Notes under the pieces: model-generated | The model's input: the letters and a program-made list of their open reading frames with translations, nothing else | Told to the model about the DNA's origin: nothing | The model's database searches: none | In this document: one piece after another, positions 13,446 through 22,366 of the stretch | How the letters are laid out: every line of letters begins with the position of its first letter | Position numbering within the stretch: position 1 is the stretch's first letter | Assembly (NCBI GenBank): GCA_944319925.1 | Contig: CALUFQ010000026.1 | Coordinates: 1-42,343, forward strand | Direction: 5' to 3' | DNA: 42,343 bases | Origin: an uncultured Paraprevotella sp. | Lineage (GTDB): Bacteria; Bacteroidota; Bacteroidia; Bacteroidales; Bacteroidaceae | Position numbers and translations under genes: made by a program

Positions 13446-16424
13446 ATGAGGAAAAAGAGATGCCTGTTGACTTTCATGCTGTGCCTGCTGGGCACATGCT
13501 TGTGGGCACAGAAGGTGACGGTCAGCGGAACCGTGATTGAGGAAGATACCGACGAGCCCGTGTTTTCGGCTTCGGTCGTGTTGTTGAAACCCGACAGTTC
13601 GTTGGTGACGGGAGTCAGTTCGGACATGAACGGCAAGTTTGCCATCCGTAACGTGAAGCCGGGGAAATACATCTTCCGCATTACTTTTGTGGGCTTTAAA
13701 CCCTATTATAAGGACTTGCAGCTGAAAGCTTCCCAAAAGGACGTGCCCATGGGCACCATCAAGCTGGCCACCAACGCCGTGCTGATGAAGACCGCCGAGG
13801 TGACGGCCAGGCAGGCGCAGGTGGAGATGAAGGCCGACACATTCGTTTATAACGCGGGGGCTTACCGTGTGCCCGAAGGGTCGGCGTTGGAAGAGCTGGT
13901 CAAAAAACTTCCGGGCGCGGAAGTGTCGGACGACGGAACCATCACCATCAACGGCAAGGAAGTGAAGAAAATCATGATTGACGGCAAGGAGTTTTTCGAC
14001 AACGACACGAAGGTGGCCATGAAGAACCTGCCCACCAACATGATTGAGAAAATCAAGTCCTACGAGCGGCAGAGCGACTACACCCGCATGACGGGCATCG
14101 ACGACGGCGAGGAAGAGACCGTCATCGACTTGTCCGTGAAGCCGGAGATGAAGAAAGGATGGCTGGCCAACGTGGACTTGGGCTACGGCACGGAAAAACG
14201 CTATACCGGACGCTTCATGGGCAACCGCTTCACGGACAAGCTCCGCTTGACGATGTATGGGAACGCCAACAACGTGAACGACCGCGGGTTTTCCGGTGGG
14301 TTCCGCGGCGGTTGGGGCGGCAACGGAGGCCTCGTGGCCAACAAGGAAGCCGGCATGGACTTCACTTGGGAAAACGGGAAGCGGGAGAACGAGGCCGGGC
14401 GCTTGCGCTTGGGCGGCAACGTGCGCTACCGCTACCGGAACACCGACCAGCTGACCACGTCCAACTACGAGACGTTTCTCACGTCGGCAGGCGGCAGCTC
14501 GTTCGGCAACAGCAGCAGCCAGTCGCGGTCGGGCAACATGAGCGTGAACTCCAACTTCCGCCTCGAATGGTCGCCCGACACGATGACCCGCATCATGTTC
14601 CGCCCGAACTTCTCCTATTCGGAGAACTACAGCAACTCATGGAGCAACAACGTGACGTTCAACGAAGACCCGTATGCCTGGGGCATGGCCGACCCGCTGG
14701 CGCAATACCAGGCTTATGTGAAAGACAGCATCGTGGTGAACAGCAACCTCCGCCGCAACCACAGCGACGGGAAAAGCATGTCCGCGGACGGGATGTTGAT
14801 GGCCAACCGCCGGCTGAACAGCAAGGGGCGCAACCTCACCTTGCGCCTGCGGGGAGGATATTCAGACTCGGACAACAAGTCGTTCAGCATTTCCGACGTG
14901 AACTATTACTTGCAACGCAAACCCGGCGGAGGGCATGAAAGCAATTACATGCACCAATACAACGTGAACCCCTCGAAAAGCTACAACGCCAGTGCCGACC
15001 TGAGCTATAGCGAGCCGTTGTTCGCCGGGGCGCACCTGCAGTTCAGCTACCGCTACCAGTACCGCTATTCCGATTCCGACCGTTCGATGTATTCCCTGGA
15101 CAGCTTGGTGGCCAAAGGGATACTTTCATTGGATCAATTGAGGGAATACCCGCTGGAATACATCCCGGGCGTGGACTGGCTGGAGCTGTCGCGCAATTTC
15201 CAAAACAGCCAGTATGCCACTTACGAGGAACACAACCAGGATGCCACGGTGATGTTCCGTTACCGGAAAGACAAGATACGCTTCAACGCGGGTGTGTCCG
15301 TGCAGCCGCAAAAGACTTATATGGACTACACCAAGGGAAGCCTGGACACGTCCATCGTGCGCAACGTGCTCAACTGGTCGCCGCGCGTTGACTTCCGCTA
15401 CAAGTTCTCCGAGACGGGGCAAGTGCGCTTCCGCTACAACGGGCGTTCCTCGCAGCCCTCGATGACGAACCTGCTCGACGTGACCGACGACTCCGACCCG
15501 CTGAACATCTCGCGGGGTAACCCGGGGCTGAAGCCTTCATGGACCAACAGCATGAGCATTTTCTACAATAACTACCTCCCCGACCTGCAGCGCGGGTGGA
15601 TGGTGAACGCCCGTTGGAACATGACGAACAACAGCATCAGCACCGCCATGCTCTATGACGAGGATTCCGGGCGGCGCACCACCATGCCGATGAACATCAA
15701 CGGGAACTGGAACGCCCAAGGCGAAGTGCTGTTCAATACGGCCATGGGCGAGAAGAAATACTTCAACGTGTTTACCTTCACAAGTTACAGGTACACGAAC
15801 GATGTGGGCTACATCAGTTCGGACGGCAATCTTGGCGGTTCGCGGGTGACACCGGAACAAATCGCCGCCTTGTGCCAGAAAAGCACCACGAAGACCTCTA
15901 ACATCAGCGAGCGGCTGAACTTTAACTTCCGCAACGACCTGCTGGAGGTGGGCGTGAACGGCAGCATCAGCTACCAGCACGCGCGCAACGACCTGCAGGA
16001 GAACGCCAACCTGGACACGTATAACTTTTCCTACGGTGGAAACGTGCAGGTGAACATGCCTTGGAACATGAGCCTGGCCACCAACATCGGCCAAAGCAGC
16101 CGCCGAGGATACGACGACGCGACGATGAACACCGACGAGCTGATCTGGAACGCACAGCTTTCGCAGAGTTTCCTGAAAGGCAACGCCGCCACGGTGTCCG
16201 TGCAATGGTACGACATCCTGCGCGAGCGGAGCAACATCAGCCGTGCGCTTTCGGCCACCCAACGTACCGATACGTGGACCAACGCCATCAACAGTTATGT
16301 GATGGTGCACTTCATCTACAAGCTCAATCTCATGGGCGGACGCAACGGCTTCGGGATGGGCGGCCCCGGCGGCCCTGGCGGACGTGGCCCGCATGGTGGC
16401 GGTTTCGGCGGCCCGCGTTTCTGA
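13446..16424 (+). CDS. Outer-membrane beta-barrel protein with carboxypeptidase-regulatory-like N-terminal domain (TonB-receptor-like)
   Basis: 992 aa. Signal peptide MRKKRCLLTFMLCLLGTCLWAQ. Residues 24-105 are a CarboxypepD_reg-like domain (VSGTVIEEDTDEPVFSASVV, DMNGKFAIRNVKPGKY). Residues 120-215 look like a reduced plug (LEELVKKLPGAEVSDDG, INGKEVKKIMIDGKEFF). The remainder is a long barrel with alternating aromatic residues. It matches the 'outer membrane beta-barrel family' relatives of SusC; no SusD-like partner is adjacent. The last ~30 residues are a Gly/Pro-rich tail (FGMGGPGGPGGRGPHGGGFG) ending in Phe. It probably acts in transport or assembly at the outer membrane; substrate unknown. 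Confidence 0.8.
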   Translation: MRKKRCLLTFMLCLLGTCLWAQKVTVSGTVIEEDTDEPVFSASVVLLKPDSSLVTGVSSDMNGKFAIRNVKPGKYIFRITFVGFKPYYKDLQLKASQKDVPMGTIKLATNAVLMKTAEVTARQAQVEMKADTFVYNAGAYRVPEGSALEELVKKLPGAEVSDDGTITINGKEVKKIMIDGKEFFDNDTKVAMKNLPTNMIEKIKSYERQSDYTRMTGIDDGEEETVIDLSVKPEMKKGWLANVDLGYGTEKRYTGRFMGNRFTDKLRLTMYGNANNVNDRGFSGGFRGGWGGNGGLVANKEAGMDFTWENGKRENEAGRLRLGGNVRYRYRNTDQLTTSNYETFLTSAGGSSFGNSSSQSRSGNMSVNSNFRLEWSPDTMTRIMFRPNFSYSENYSNSWSNNVTFNEDPYAWGMADPLAQYQAYVKDSIVVNSNLRRNHSDGKSMSADGMLMANRRLNSKGRNLTLRLRGGYSDSDNKSFSISDVNYYLQRKPGGGHESNYMHQYNVNPSKSYNASADLSYSEPLFAGAHLQFSYRYQYRYSDSDRSMYSLDSLVAKGILSLDQLREYPLEYIPGVDWLELSRNFQNSQYATYEEHNQDATVMFRYRKDKIRFNAGVSVQPQKTYMDYTKGSLDTSIVRNVLNWSPRVDFRYKFSETGQVRFRYNGRSSQPSMTNLLDVTDDSDPLNISRGNPGLKPSWTNSMSIFYNNYLPDLQRGWMVNARWNMTNNSISTAMLYDEDSGRRTTMPMNINGNWNAQGEVLFNTAMGEKKYFNVFTFTSYRYTNDVGYISSDGNLGGSRVTPEQIAALCQKSTTKTSNISERLNFNFRNDLLEVGVNGSISYQHARNDLQENANLDTYNFSYGGNVQVNMPWNMSLATNIGQSSRRGYDDATMNTDELIWNAQLSQSFLKGNAATVSVQWYDILRERSNISRALSATQRTDTWTNAINSYVMVHFIYKLNLMGGRNGFGMGGPGGPGGRGPHGGGFGGPRF

Positions 16425-16452
16425 ATCCGCTTTTGGGATAAAAAAGATTGGA

Positions 16453-16486
16453 ACGGCTTCGCTCTTTGCAGAGCGGAGCCGTTTTT
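16453..16486 (+). terminator. Rho-independent terminator
   Basis: AACGGCTTCGCTCT - TTGC - AGAGCGGAGCCGTT followed by TTT: a 14-bp stem with one mismatch, 28 bases after the barrel-gene stop. Confidence 0.85.
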
Positions 16487-16613
16487 CCGATATGACGTGC
16501 ATGTCCGGAGGAAAAACTGTGTTTTTAGGCTAAGGAGACAGAATGTCTTTGCTAACATGGAAGTTTTTGTTTTCTTTTTTTCCTTTTGCGGACGGATTTT
16601 CAATAGTTTTTCG

Positions 16614-16621
16614 TAAGTTTG
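16614..16621 (+). promoter_or_regulatory. cls -7 box
   Basis: TAAGTTTG on the plus strand, 24 bases before the chosen GTG start at 16645. It lies inside the longer open frame, which argues against the upstream ATG at 16543. Confidence 0.5.
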
Positions 16622-16644
16622 CTATACGCAAAGGAATAGGAACC

Positions 16645-18108
16645 GTGTTTGATGTGGTAATTTATAGTGTGCTCGGCACTTTCTATCTCATTGTGGTGTT
16701 GAGCCAGATGCTGGTTGTGATACTCGAAAACCGCCAGCCTGTGAAGACTGTGGCTTGGCTGATGGTGCTTTTCTTCCTGCCCGTCGTGGGGTTGGCACTT
16801 TATTTCTTCTTCGGGCGCAACCGCAAGCGGGAACATTTCGTGAGCAAGGCTTGTGCCAGCCAATTGGCCCGTCGTGCGGCCGTGCGGTTCTACCAGGGTG
16901 GTTTTCCCGACCTCTCCGGCGATTTCCGTCCCCTCGTCAAACTGTTCCGCCGGCAGAGCGGCGCCTTTCCCTATTCAGACAACAAGCTCCGCATCTTCAC
17001 ATCCGGGACGGACATGCTGGACAACCTGTTGCGCGACATTGCAAGGGCGCAACACCACATCCACGTGGAATTTTACATCATTGAAGACGACCGCATAGGG
17101 CGCATGGTGCGCGAAGCTTTGGCGGCCAAGGCGCGCGAAGGGGTGAGTGTGCGGCTGATTTACGACGACGTGGGATGCTGGAACGTGAAAAACCGCTTTT
17201 TCCGGGAGATGGAAAAAGAAGGGATTCAAGTGGGGGTGTTCCTGCCCGTGCGTTTCCCGAAACTTACCAGCAAAGTGGATTTCCGTAACCACCGGAAAAT
17301 CGTGGTCATTGATGCCATTGCGGGCTACGTGGGCGGGATGAACCTGGCTGAACGCTATTTTTATCCCGGGGCGAAGGGGCCTGCATGGCGCGACACCCAC
17401 ATGCGCATGATGGGCAATGCCGTGGCAGGGTTGCAACGTGCATTTCTATCAGACTGGTACGTTGCCACCGGCCAGACGATTACCGACCAAGTTTATTATC
17501 CGAAGGAGGATGAGTGTCGTAAAATCCTGAATGCCGACAGTGAGCCTTTTGTCAGCCGCACGGCGTTGATACAGATTGTCACGTCCATCCCCACTGCCCC
17601 TTGGCCGGACATCATGCAGGGAATGGTGCTGGCCGTGTTGCGGGCGAAGCAATACTGCTACCTGCAAAGTCCTTATTTCATGCCCACGGAGCGCATGCTG
17701 TTTGCCCTGCAGACGGCGGCTCTCGCCGGGGTGGACATCCGCCTGATGATTCCCGAGCGCACGGACAAGCGTTTTCTCACGTGGGCCTCGCGCTCGTTCC
17801 TGCAGGATGTCGTCCGTGCCGGGGTGAGGGTCTATCTTTACCAGGCGGGATTCCTGCACTCGAAGACGCTCGTGTGCGACGACATGCTAGCTTCGTGCGG
17901 TTCCACGAACATAGACTTCCGCAGCTTTGAGCGCAATTTCGAGGTGAATGCGTTTATTTACGACCGTGAGGCGGCCTTGGCCATGAAAAGGATTTTTCTC
18001 GACGACCAAAGACATTGCCGCCTGCTGAATCTTGAAGCGTGGGAGAAACGTTCCATCGGCCGCCGGGTGGCGGAGTCTTCCATCCGCCTGTTGTCGCCTT
18101 TGCTTTGA
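16645..18108 (+). CDS. cls: Cardiolipin synthase (phospholipase D family)
   Basis: Condenses phosphatidylglycerol to cardiolipin at the inner membrane. From the GTG at 16645 it is 487 aa, the usual family size. The frame is open back to an ATG at 16543, but a -7 box lies between, and AAGGAATAGG is well placed before the GTG. Two N-terminal membrane helices (SVLGTFYLIVVLSQMLVVIL; VAWLMVLFFLPVVGLALYFF), a PLDc_N pattern, then two HKD motifs: HRKIVVIDAIAGYVGGMN and HSKTLVCDDMLASCGSTN. It is flanked by a strong terminator upstream and converges with rsmD downstream. Confidence 0.9.
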   Translation: MFDVVIYSVLGTFYLIVVLSQMLVVILENRQPVKTVAWLMVLFFLPVVGLALYFFFGRNRKREHFVSKACASQLARRAAVRFYQGGFPDLSGDFRPLVKLFRRQSGAFPYSDNKLRIFTSGTDMLDNLLRDIARAQHHIHVEFYIIEDDRIGRMVREALAAKAREGVSVRLIYDDVGCWNVKNRFFREMEKEGIQVGVFLPVRFPKLTSKVDFRNHRKIVVIDAIAGYVGGMNLAERYFYPGAKGPAWRDTHMRMMGNAVAGLQRAFLSDWYVATGQTITDQVYYPKEDECRKILNADSEPFVSRTALIQIVTSIPTAPWPDIMQGMVLAVLRAKQYCYLQSPYFMPTERMLFALQTAALAGVDIRLMIPERTDKRFLTWASRSFLQDVVRAGVRVYLYQAGFLHSKTLVCDDMLASCGSTNIDFRSFERNFEVNAFIYDREAALAMKRIFLDDQRHCRLLNLEAWEKRSIGRRVAESSIRLLSPLL

Positions 18109-18160
18109 GGGCGTGGCAGGCTTTAGGGTAAGAACGTGCTTGAAATTCCGAAAATGCAGG

Positions 18161-18727
18161 CTATCCCTGAATTGTTACCCCAGGCTCAGGCTGAGCCTTG
18201 AAAAAGGAGAAGTTCACGCTGCCGTAGGCACGGTGCTCGGCGCATTGCGGATGATGGGAGAAGTCGTTGGCCTTGCCATGTTCCAGCACGAACAGGCCGC
18301 CCGGCTTCAGCAGCCCGCGGTCGAGCACCAAAGCGGGAAGCTCTTCCAGGCGGGGAAGAGCGTATGGAGGGTCGGCAAAAATGAAGTCGAACTGTTCGCG
18401 GCACGTTGCGAGATAGCGGAATACATCCGCCCGGAGGGGGATGCAGGACTTTTCGCCCAATGCCGCAAGGTTTTTGGCAATGAAACTGAAGTGCATCGGG
18501 TCGCGTTCCACCGCCACCACTTTCCCGCAACCGCGCGAAAGCAGTTCCAGCGTGATGCTGCCCGTGCCGGCGAAGAGGTCTAAAGCCTCGGGCGCTTCGT
18601 CGAAGTCAAGGTAGCCGTTCAGCACGTTGAACAGGTTTTCCTTGGCGAAGTCCGTGGTGGGGCGGGCCTTGAAGTTACGGGGCACCTCGAAATGCCGCCC
18701 TTTGTATTTTCCGGTAATTATTCTCAT
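18161..18727 (-). CDS. rsmD: 16S rRNA (guanine966-N2)-methyltransferase
   Basis: 188 aa from the ATG at 18727 (MRIITGKYKGRHF), the usual RsmD start; the frame is open further upstream but only as antisense to the neighbour. Motifs: RPTTDFAKENLFNVL, SAM-binding LDLFAGTGSITLELLSRG, catalytic DPPYALP. Methylates G966 in the 30S subunit. It lies 13 bases after DUF3822, an arrangement frequent in Bacteroidales. Confidence 0.9.
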   Translation of the reverse strand: MRIITGKYKGRHFEVPRNFKARPTTDFAKENLFNVLNGYLDFDEAPEALDLFAGTGSITLELLSRGCGKVVAVERDPMHFSFIAKNLAALGEKSCIPLRADVFRYLATCREQFDFIFADPPYALPRLEELPALVLDRGLLKPGGLFVLEHGKANDFSHHPQCAEHRAYGSVNFSFFKAQPEPGVTIQG

Positions 18728-18740
18728 GATGGCGTGTGGT

Positions 18741-19559
18741 TTAGATGATATTGACCCACAAAGACAACAAGTCGAATGGCATTTGCGGATTTTTGGCCAA
18801 TGTGGAGCGGCGATAAACGTCGGTCGCGCATAGCTCTTCCACGTGGGCCAAGTATCTTGACAGGATTTGCGCCACATGGGGCTTGATGACGTGCCCGCCG
18901 AGCAATACGCATTCATCGGCTTGTGCGTCCATTCCCAGGTTTTTCCATACGGAAAGAAGGAAATAGACGGCATTTTCCAACACGTCGGCTTGAAATGAAT
19001 TGGCATACGCCAACCGTTGTTCCCGGTAGGCGAACACGAACATCTCCTTTTCCAGGAAACAAGCGTAAAGCCTTCTCACGCTTTGTTTCTCAAGCATCCA
19101 CATCTTTTCCAATATCATCGTGTGGCTGTGGTAGAACCGTATGCCGGGGAAGCGTTGGCAAAGGATTTTTTCGGCTTCGTTGTCGATGGTGAATATCTGG
19201 GCGACCTCCAAATGGGGGAGGATGTTGTAGTACACCTTCCCCTTCCGTTCCCCGGAGCTGTAGGTGAGACGGTAGAGGGCGTGTGCTTCTTCTTTATGGA
19301 AACAGTCGAGGGGCACCTGCATGGCCGGACTTTGCGTCAGGGCGCAGGTCATGAGCCGGTCGCCTTCCCATCGTGCTATGGCAGACTGGTCAAGTGCCTC
19401 GCGCAGGGTTTCTATCGGGTCTTTTCCCGGCACAAAAGGATAGGTCTCACACGCCACGCGCCCGTTGGCGGGGCGGTAGCCGAAAAAAGAAAGTCCATCC
19501 GCGTGCAGGCGGATGGACAAACTATATGGTTGGTTCGGATTATTCCCAGTTGCCTGCAT
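18741..19559 (-). CDS. DUF3822 family protein
   Basis: 272 aa from the ATG at 19559 (MQATGNNPNQPYSLSIRL). An ATG 27 bases further upstream is possible but overlaps the previous gene more. The chosen start overlaps the preceding stop by 20 bases. The family is restricted to Bacteroidota and usually sits next to rsmD; it has an actin/hexokinase-like fold by report, but no function is established. ACFLEKEMFVFAYREQRL and the GLY-rich ECVLLGGHV segment are characteristic. Confidence 0.75.
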   Translation of the reverse strand: MQATGNNPNQPYSLSIRLHADGLSFFGYRPANGRVACETYPFVPGKDPIETLREALDQSAIARWEGDRLMTCALTQSPAMQVPLDCFHKEEAHALYRLTYSSGERKGKVYYNILPHLEVAQIFTIDNEAEKILCQRFPGIRFYHSHTMILEKMWMLEKQSVRRLYACFLEKEMFVFAYREQRLAYANSFQADVLENAVYFLLSVWKNLGMDAQADECVLLGGHVIKPHVAQILSRYLAHVEELCATDVYRRSTLAKNPQMPFDLLSLWVNII

Positions 19560-20214
19560 TGTTGTTCGGGGTCGTGAGGTCACCAATCTTTAAGCCGGGG
19601 AAACGCACTTGTTTTTCGGCTGCGTCTATCAGGTTGTAGATCTCGCGCGAGTTCAGGCCTTGCAGGTAAACGGCATACGGCGCACGGCATTCCATGACGT
19701 TCTGCGTCACGCCGGAACGGCCTACGTGGATGGTTTTTTCCAATTCAAACGTAGCCCCGTTGCCGTAAGGGATGTATTGGAGTGAGTCCGGGTCGCCGTT
19801 CGGGCCTACCACGGCTTCGGCCATGGGAGACCATGTGGTGTCGCGGCGGAATCCTTCCAAACCGTTGGCGGCGATGGCTGCGGCATCTCCGCTGGCCACG
19901 ATGGCTGCGGCTTTTGCATCGGTCAAGCCTTTTTCCAGCTGATCGTCGCTCAATTCGCCCACTTTGTTCACGTGCGGAATCCTGGCCGTCTTGATGAAGT
20001 TAATCAGTACACTGAAGGAATCGCAGAACTCGCCCTCGTGCTGTTGGCGGTAGAGGTCTTCCGCATTCCTGATCTGAAGGAGACGTGCCTTCACCGCATT
20101 TTCGCGAATTTCTCTCTCCTCGTTGAAGTGGATGGGAGCCATGATGCTTTCGTAGCAGAGGTACAGCAAAACCAGCGCGCATAAGCCCAAAATGACATTA
20201 ATCGCTTTTTTCAT
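19540..20214 (-). CDS. Conserved Bacteroidales membrane-anchored protein, unknown (224 aa)
   Basis: Start MKKAINVILGLCALVLLYLC at 20214, an uncleaved N-terminal helix followed by a soluble domain presumably in the periplasm. Residues 25-75 are helical and charged (FNEEREIRENAVKARLLQIR), giving a layout like a pseudopilin or type-IV-pilin-like protein, although no prepilin cleavage site is visible. Function is not recognised. The last 20 bases overlap DUF3822, so the three minus-strand genes form one unit. The frame stays open upstream of 20214 only as a shadow of the helicase gene. Confidence 0.65.
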   Translation of the reverse strand: MKKAINVILGLCALVLLYLCYESIMAPIHFNEEREIRENAVKARLLQIRNAEDLYRQQHEGEFCDSFSVLINFIKTARIPHVNKVGELSDDQLEKGLTDAKAAAIVASGDAAAIAANGLEGFRRDTTWSPMAEAVVGPNGDPDSLQYIPYGNGATFELEKTIHVGRSGVTQNVMECRAPYAVYLQGLNSREIYNLIDAAEKQVRFPGLKIGDLTTPNNNAGNWE

Positions 20215-20250
20215 GATACATTTATAATTTTTATTGTTACATTCGCATCG

Positions 20251-20258
20251 CAAAAGTA
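20251..20258 (-). promoter_or_regulatory. -7 box for the 224-aa protein / DUF3822 / rsmD unit
   Basis: TACTTTTG on the minus strand, 37 bases before the ATG at 20214. Confidence 0.5.
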
Positions 20259-20310
20259 AGATAAATAATTTTAATATCCGACATTTCGGGAAACTTTTTC
20301 TCTCAGTTTT

Positions 20311-21729
20311 ATGATAAAAAAGGATTTGGTGCGGTTTATCGAAGGGAATTTCCCTTTCTCTGTCACCGGCGGGCAACACGAGGCGGTAGACGTGCTGGCC
20401 GGCTTCCTGCTTTCGGGCGACAAGGACAGCGTGTGCCTTTTGCGGGGATATGCGGGCACGGGCAAGACGTCGGTGCTTGCCGCCTTGGTCCGTGCGTTGG
20501 ACGGGCTGAAGCGGAAAACGGTGTTGTTGGCGCCTACCGGGCGGGCGGCCAAGGTGTTCGCCCTCCATGCGGGGCATCCGGCGTTCACCATCCATAAGCG
20601 CATTTACAGGCAGAAAGCCTTTTCGGGCGAGATGGACAATTTCTTGCAGGATGTCAACCTGATGAAGCATGCCTTGTTCATCGTGGACGAGGCATCCATG
20701 ATTTCGGACGGGGGCGGAAGCGGGTTCGGCACGGGACGATTGCTGGACGACCTTGTGCAGTTCGTTTATTCGGGAGAAGGATGCCGCCTGCTGCTGGTCG
20801 GTGACGCGGCGCAGCTGCCGCCGGTGGGCGAGGAGGAGAGCCCGGCTCTTTCGGGGGAGGTGTTGGCCGGATATGGCTTGCATGTGTGGCAGGCGGAACT
20901 GGCGGAGGTGGTGCGCCAAGAAGCGGGGAGCGGCATTTTGTGGAACGCCACCCGGCTTCGCCGGTGGATTGTGGCGGGGGAGTGTGGCGTGTGGCCTTCG
21001 GTGCGTTTCGCGGGTTTCCCCGATGTGCGGCGTTTGCCAGGGAATGAATTGATAGAGGCTTTGGAGGAAGCCTATGCCCGGTGTGGGGAAGACGAGACCA
21101 TCGTGGTGACGCGGTCGAACAAACGGGCCAACATATATAATAATGGCATAAGAGGGCGTATTCTCGGGCGGGAAGAAGAACTGACCGGAGGCGACCGCCT
21201 GCTGATTGCCAAGAACAACTATTTCTGGAATGCAGGGCAGGAAGACCGCGCTTTCGATTTCTTGGCCAATGGAGACATGGCCGAAGTGCGGCGGGTGCGT
21301 CGGCAACGCGGGATGTATGGTTTCCGTTTCGTGGATGTCTTGTTGCGCTTTCCCGATTATGGGGATGCCGAGTTGGAGGCCACGGTGTTGCTTGACACGT
21401 TGCAAAGCGAGGCGCCTGCCTTGACGCGGGAACAGTCCGACCGCTTGTTCCGTGCGGTGGAAGAAGACTATGCCGACGTGACGGTGAAGCGCGAACGGAT
21501 GAAGAAAATCAAGGGCGACCCGTACTTCAACGCTTTGCAGGTGAAGTACGCATACGCCGTGACTTGCCATAAGGCACAAGGCGGGCAGTGGAGGCGCGTG
21601 TTTGTGGACCAAGGGTATGTGGCGGCAGACATGCTCACGCCTGATTATTTTCGTTGGCTTTACACGGCCTTCACCCGGGCTACGGAAACGCTTTACCTTG
21701 TAAACTGGCCGGAGAACCAGACCGGATGA
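20311..21729 (+). CDS. RecD-like ATP-dependent DNA helicase / AAA-family exonuclease-like
   Basis: 472 aa, superfamily 1B. Walker A GYAGTGKT near residue 48, APTGRAAK (motif Ia), DEASMI (Walker B), GDAAQLPPVGEEES (motif III), HKAQGGQWRRVFVD (motif V) and YTAFTRATETLYLVN (motif VI, UvrD_C_2-like). There is no RecB/RecC context, so a stand-alone helicase of the short RecD2-like kind found in many Bacteroidota is likely. It is transcribed away from the 224-aa protein across a 96-base region. Confidence 0.85.
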   Translation: MIKKDLVRFIEGNFPFSVTGGQHEAVDVLAGFLLSGDKDSVCLLRGYAGTGKTSVLAALVRALDGLKRKTVLLAPTGRAAKVFALHAGHPAFTIHKRIYRQKAFSGEMDNFLQDVNLMKHALFIVDEASMISDGGGSGFGTGRLLDDLVQFVYSGEGCRLLLVGDAAQLPPVGEEESPALSGEVLAGYGLHVWQAELAEVVRQEAGSGILWNATRLRRWIVAGECGVWPSVRFAGFPDVRRLPGNELIEALEEAYARCGEDETIVVTRSNKRANIYNNGIRGRILGREEELTGGDRLLIAKNNYFWNAGQEDRAFDFLANGDMAEVRRVRRQRGMYGFRFVDVLLRFPDYGDAELEATVLLDTLQSEAPALTREQSDRLFRAVEEDYADVTVKRERMKKIKGDPYFNALQVKYAYAVTCHKAQGGQWRRVFVDQGYVAADMLTPDYFRWLYTAFTRATETLYLVNWPENQTG

Positions 21730-21829
21730 CGCGGGGGAGTGTTTGTGACATGAACGTAATTTGACCGGATTTTGCAGCTTTTTCCATAACAAAATGCGGA
21801 AAATTGTCGGGAATATTCATTTAATGTAT

Positions 21830-21837
21830 TACCTTTG
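21830..21837 (+). promoter_or_regulatory. gldL operon -7 box
   Basis: TACCTTTG, 40 bases before the gldL ATG; the best upstream TTG (21804-21806) is 23 bases away, slightly long. Confidence 0.55.
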
Positions 21838-21877
21838 TGCGGTAATAACATGAATCGGATTTCAAATTGACCCGTAA

Positions 21878-22357
21878 ATGAGCAGATTTTCAAAGTTCTT
21901 GTCAAGCCGTGCAGGCCGCCGCCTGTTTAATGTGGCTTATTCGTGGGGGGCGTGTTTGGTGATATTGGGTGCTACGTTCAAGATAGCGCATTATCCTTAC
22001 GACGACCTGTTCCTGACGATAGGTATGGTGACCGAGATTGTGATATTCTTTCTCTCCGGATTCGAAGAACCGCCTCGTGAATACAGGTGGGAACAGGTGT
22101 TTCCCCAGTTGTCGGCGGGGGAAAAGCCGGCGGGGCATCCTGATGCGGATGCGGCATTCCGCCACATCGCGGAGAATATTGAAAACATTAACAAGGCTTA
22201 TGCGGAGGAAGTCAGGTTCTTGGAGTCCCGCCTGGCGCGTTTGCGGGAGGCTGATGCCTGCCAAGCGGAGATGAACGAACGTCTGCGGGCGATAGATGAA
22301 CAGTACCGCCGGATTATGGAGGTGGTCTGCATGACCAAAAATAACCAAACGAAATAG
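21878..22357 (+). CDS. gldL: GldL/PorL-like motor protein
   Basis: 159 aa, shorter than known GldL/PorL (about 215-310). GldL and GldM form the proton-driven rotary motor that powers type IX secretion and gliding. Two membrane helices, about residues 17-35 (LFNVAYSWGACLVILGATF) and 44-61 (LFLTIGMVTEIVIFFLSG), with the family pattern GATFKI.HYP between them. The second helix keeps the membrane-buried Glu (Glu53 in TEIVIFFLSGFE) equivalent to the essential proton-coupling Glu of characterised GldL. The cytoplasmic tail (70-159) ends in a helical, coiled-coil-like region. It is the first gene of a three-gene operon, 9 bases before gldM; no gldK precedes it. Confidence 0.85.
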   Translation: MSRFSKFLSSRAGRRLFNVAYSWGACLVILGATFKIAHYPYDDLFLTIGMVTEIVIFFLSGFEEPPREYRWEQVFPQLSAGEKPAGHPDADAAFRHIAENIENINKAYAEEVRFLESRLARLREADACQAEMNERLRAIDEQYRRIMEVVCMTKNNQTK

Positions 22358-22366
22358 CAAAACACG

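Noticed and set aside
19540-21792. 750-codon minus-strand frame reaching across the helicase gene
   Set aside because: Only the part from 20214 downward has coding character; the upstream part is antisense to the RecD-like gene and the -7 box at 20251 fits the short start.
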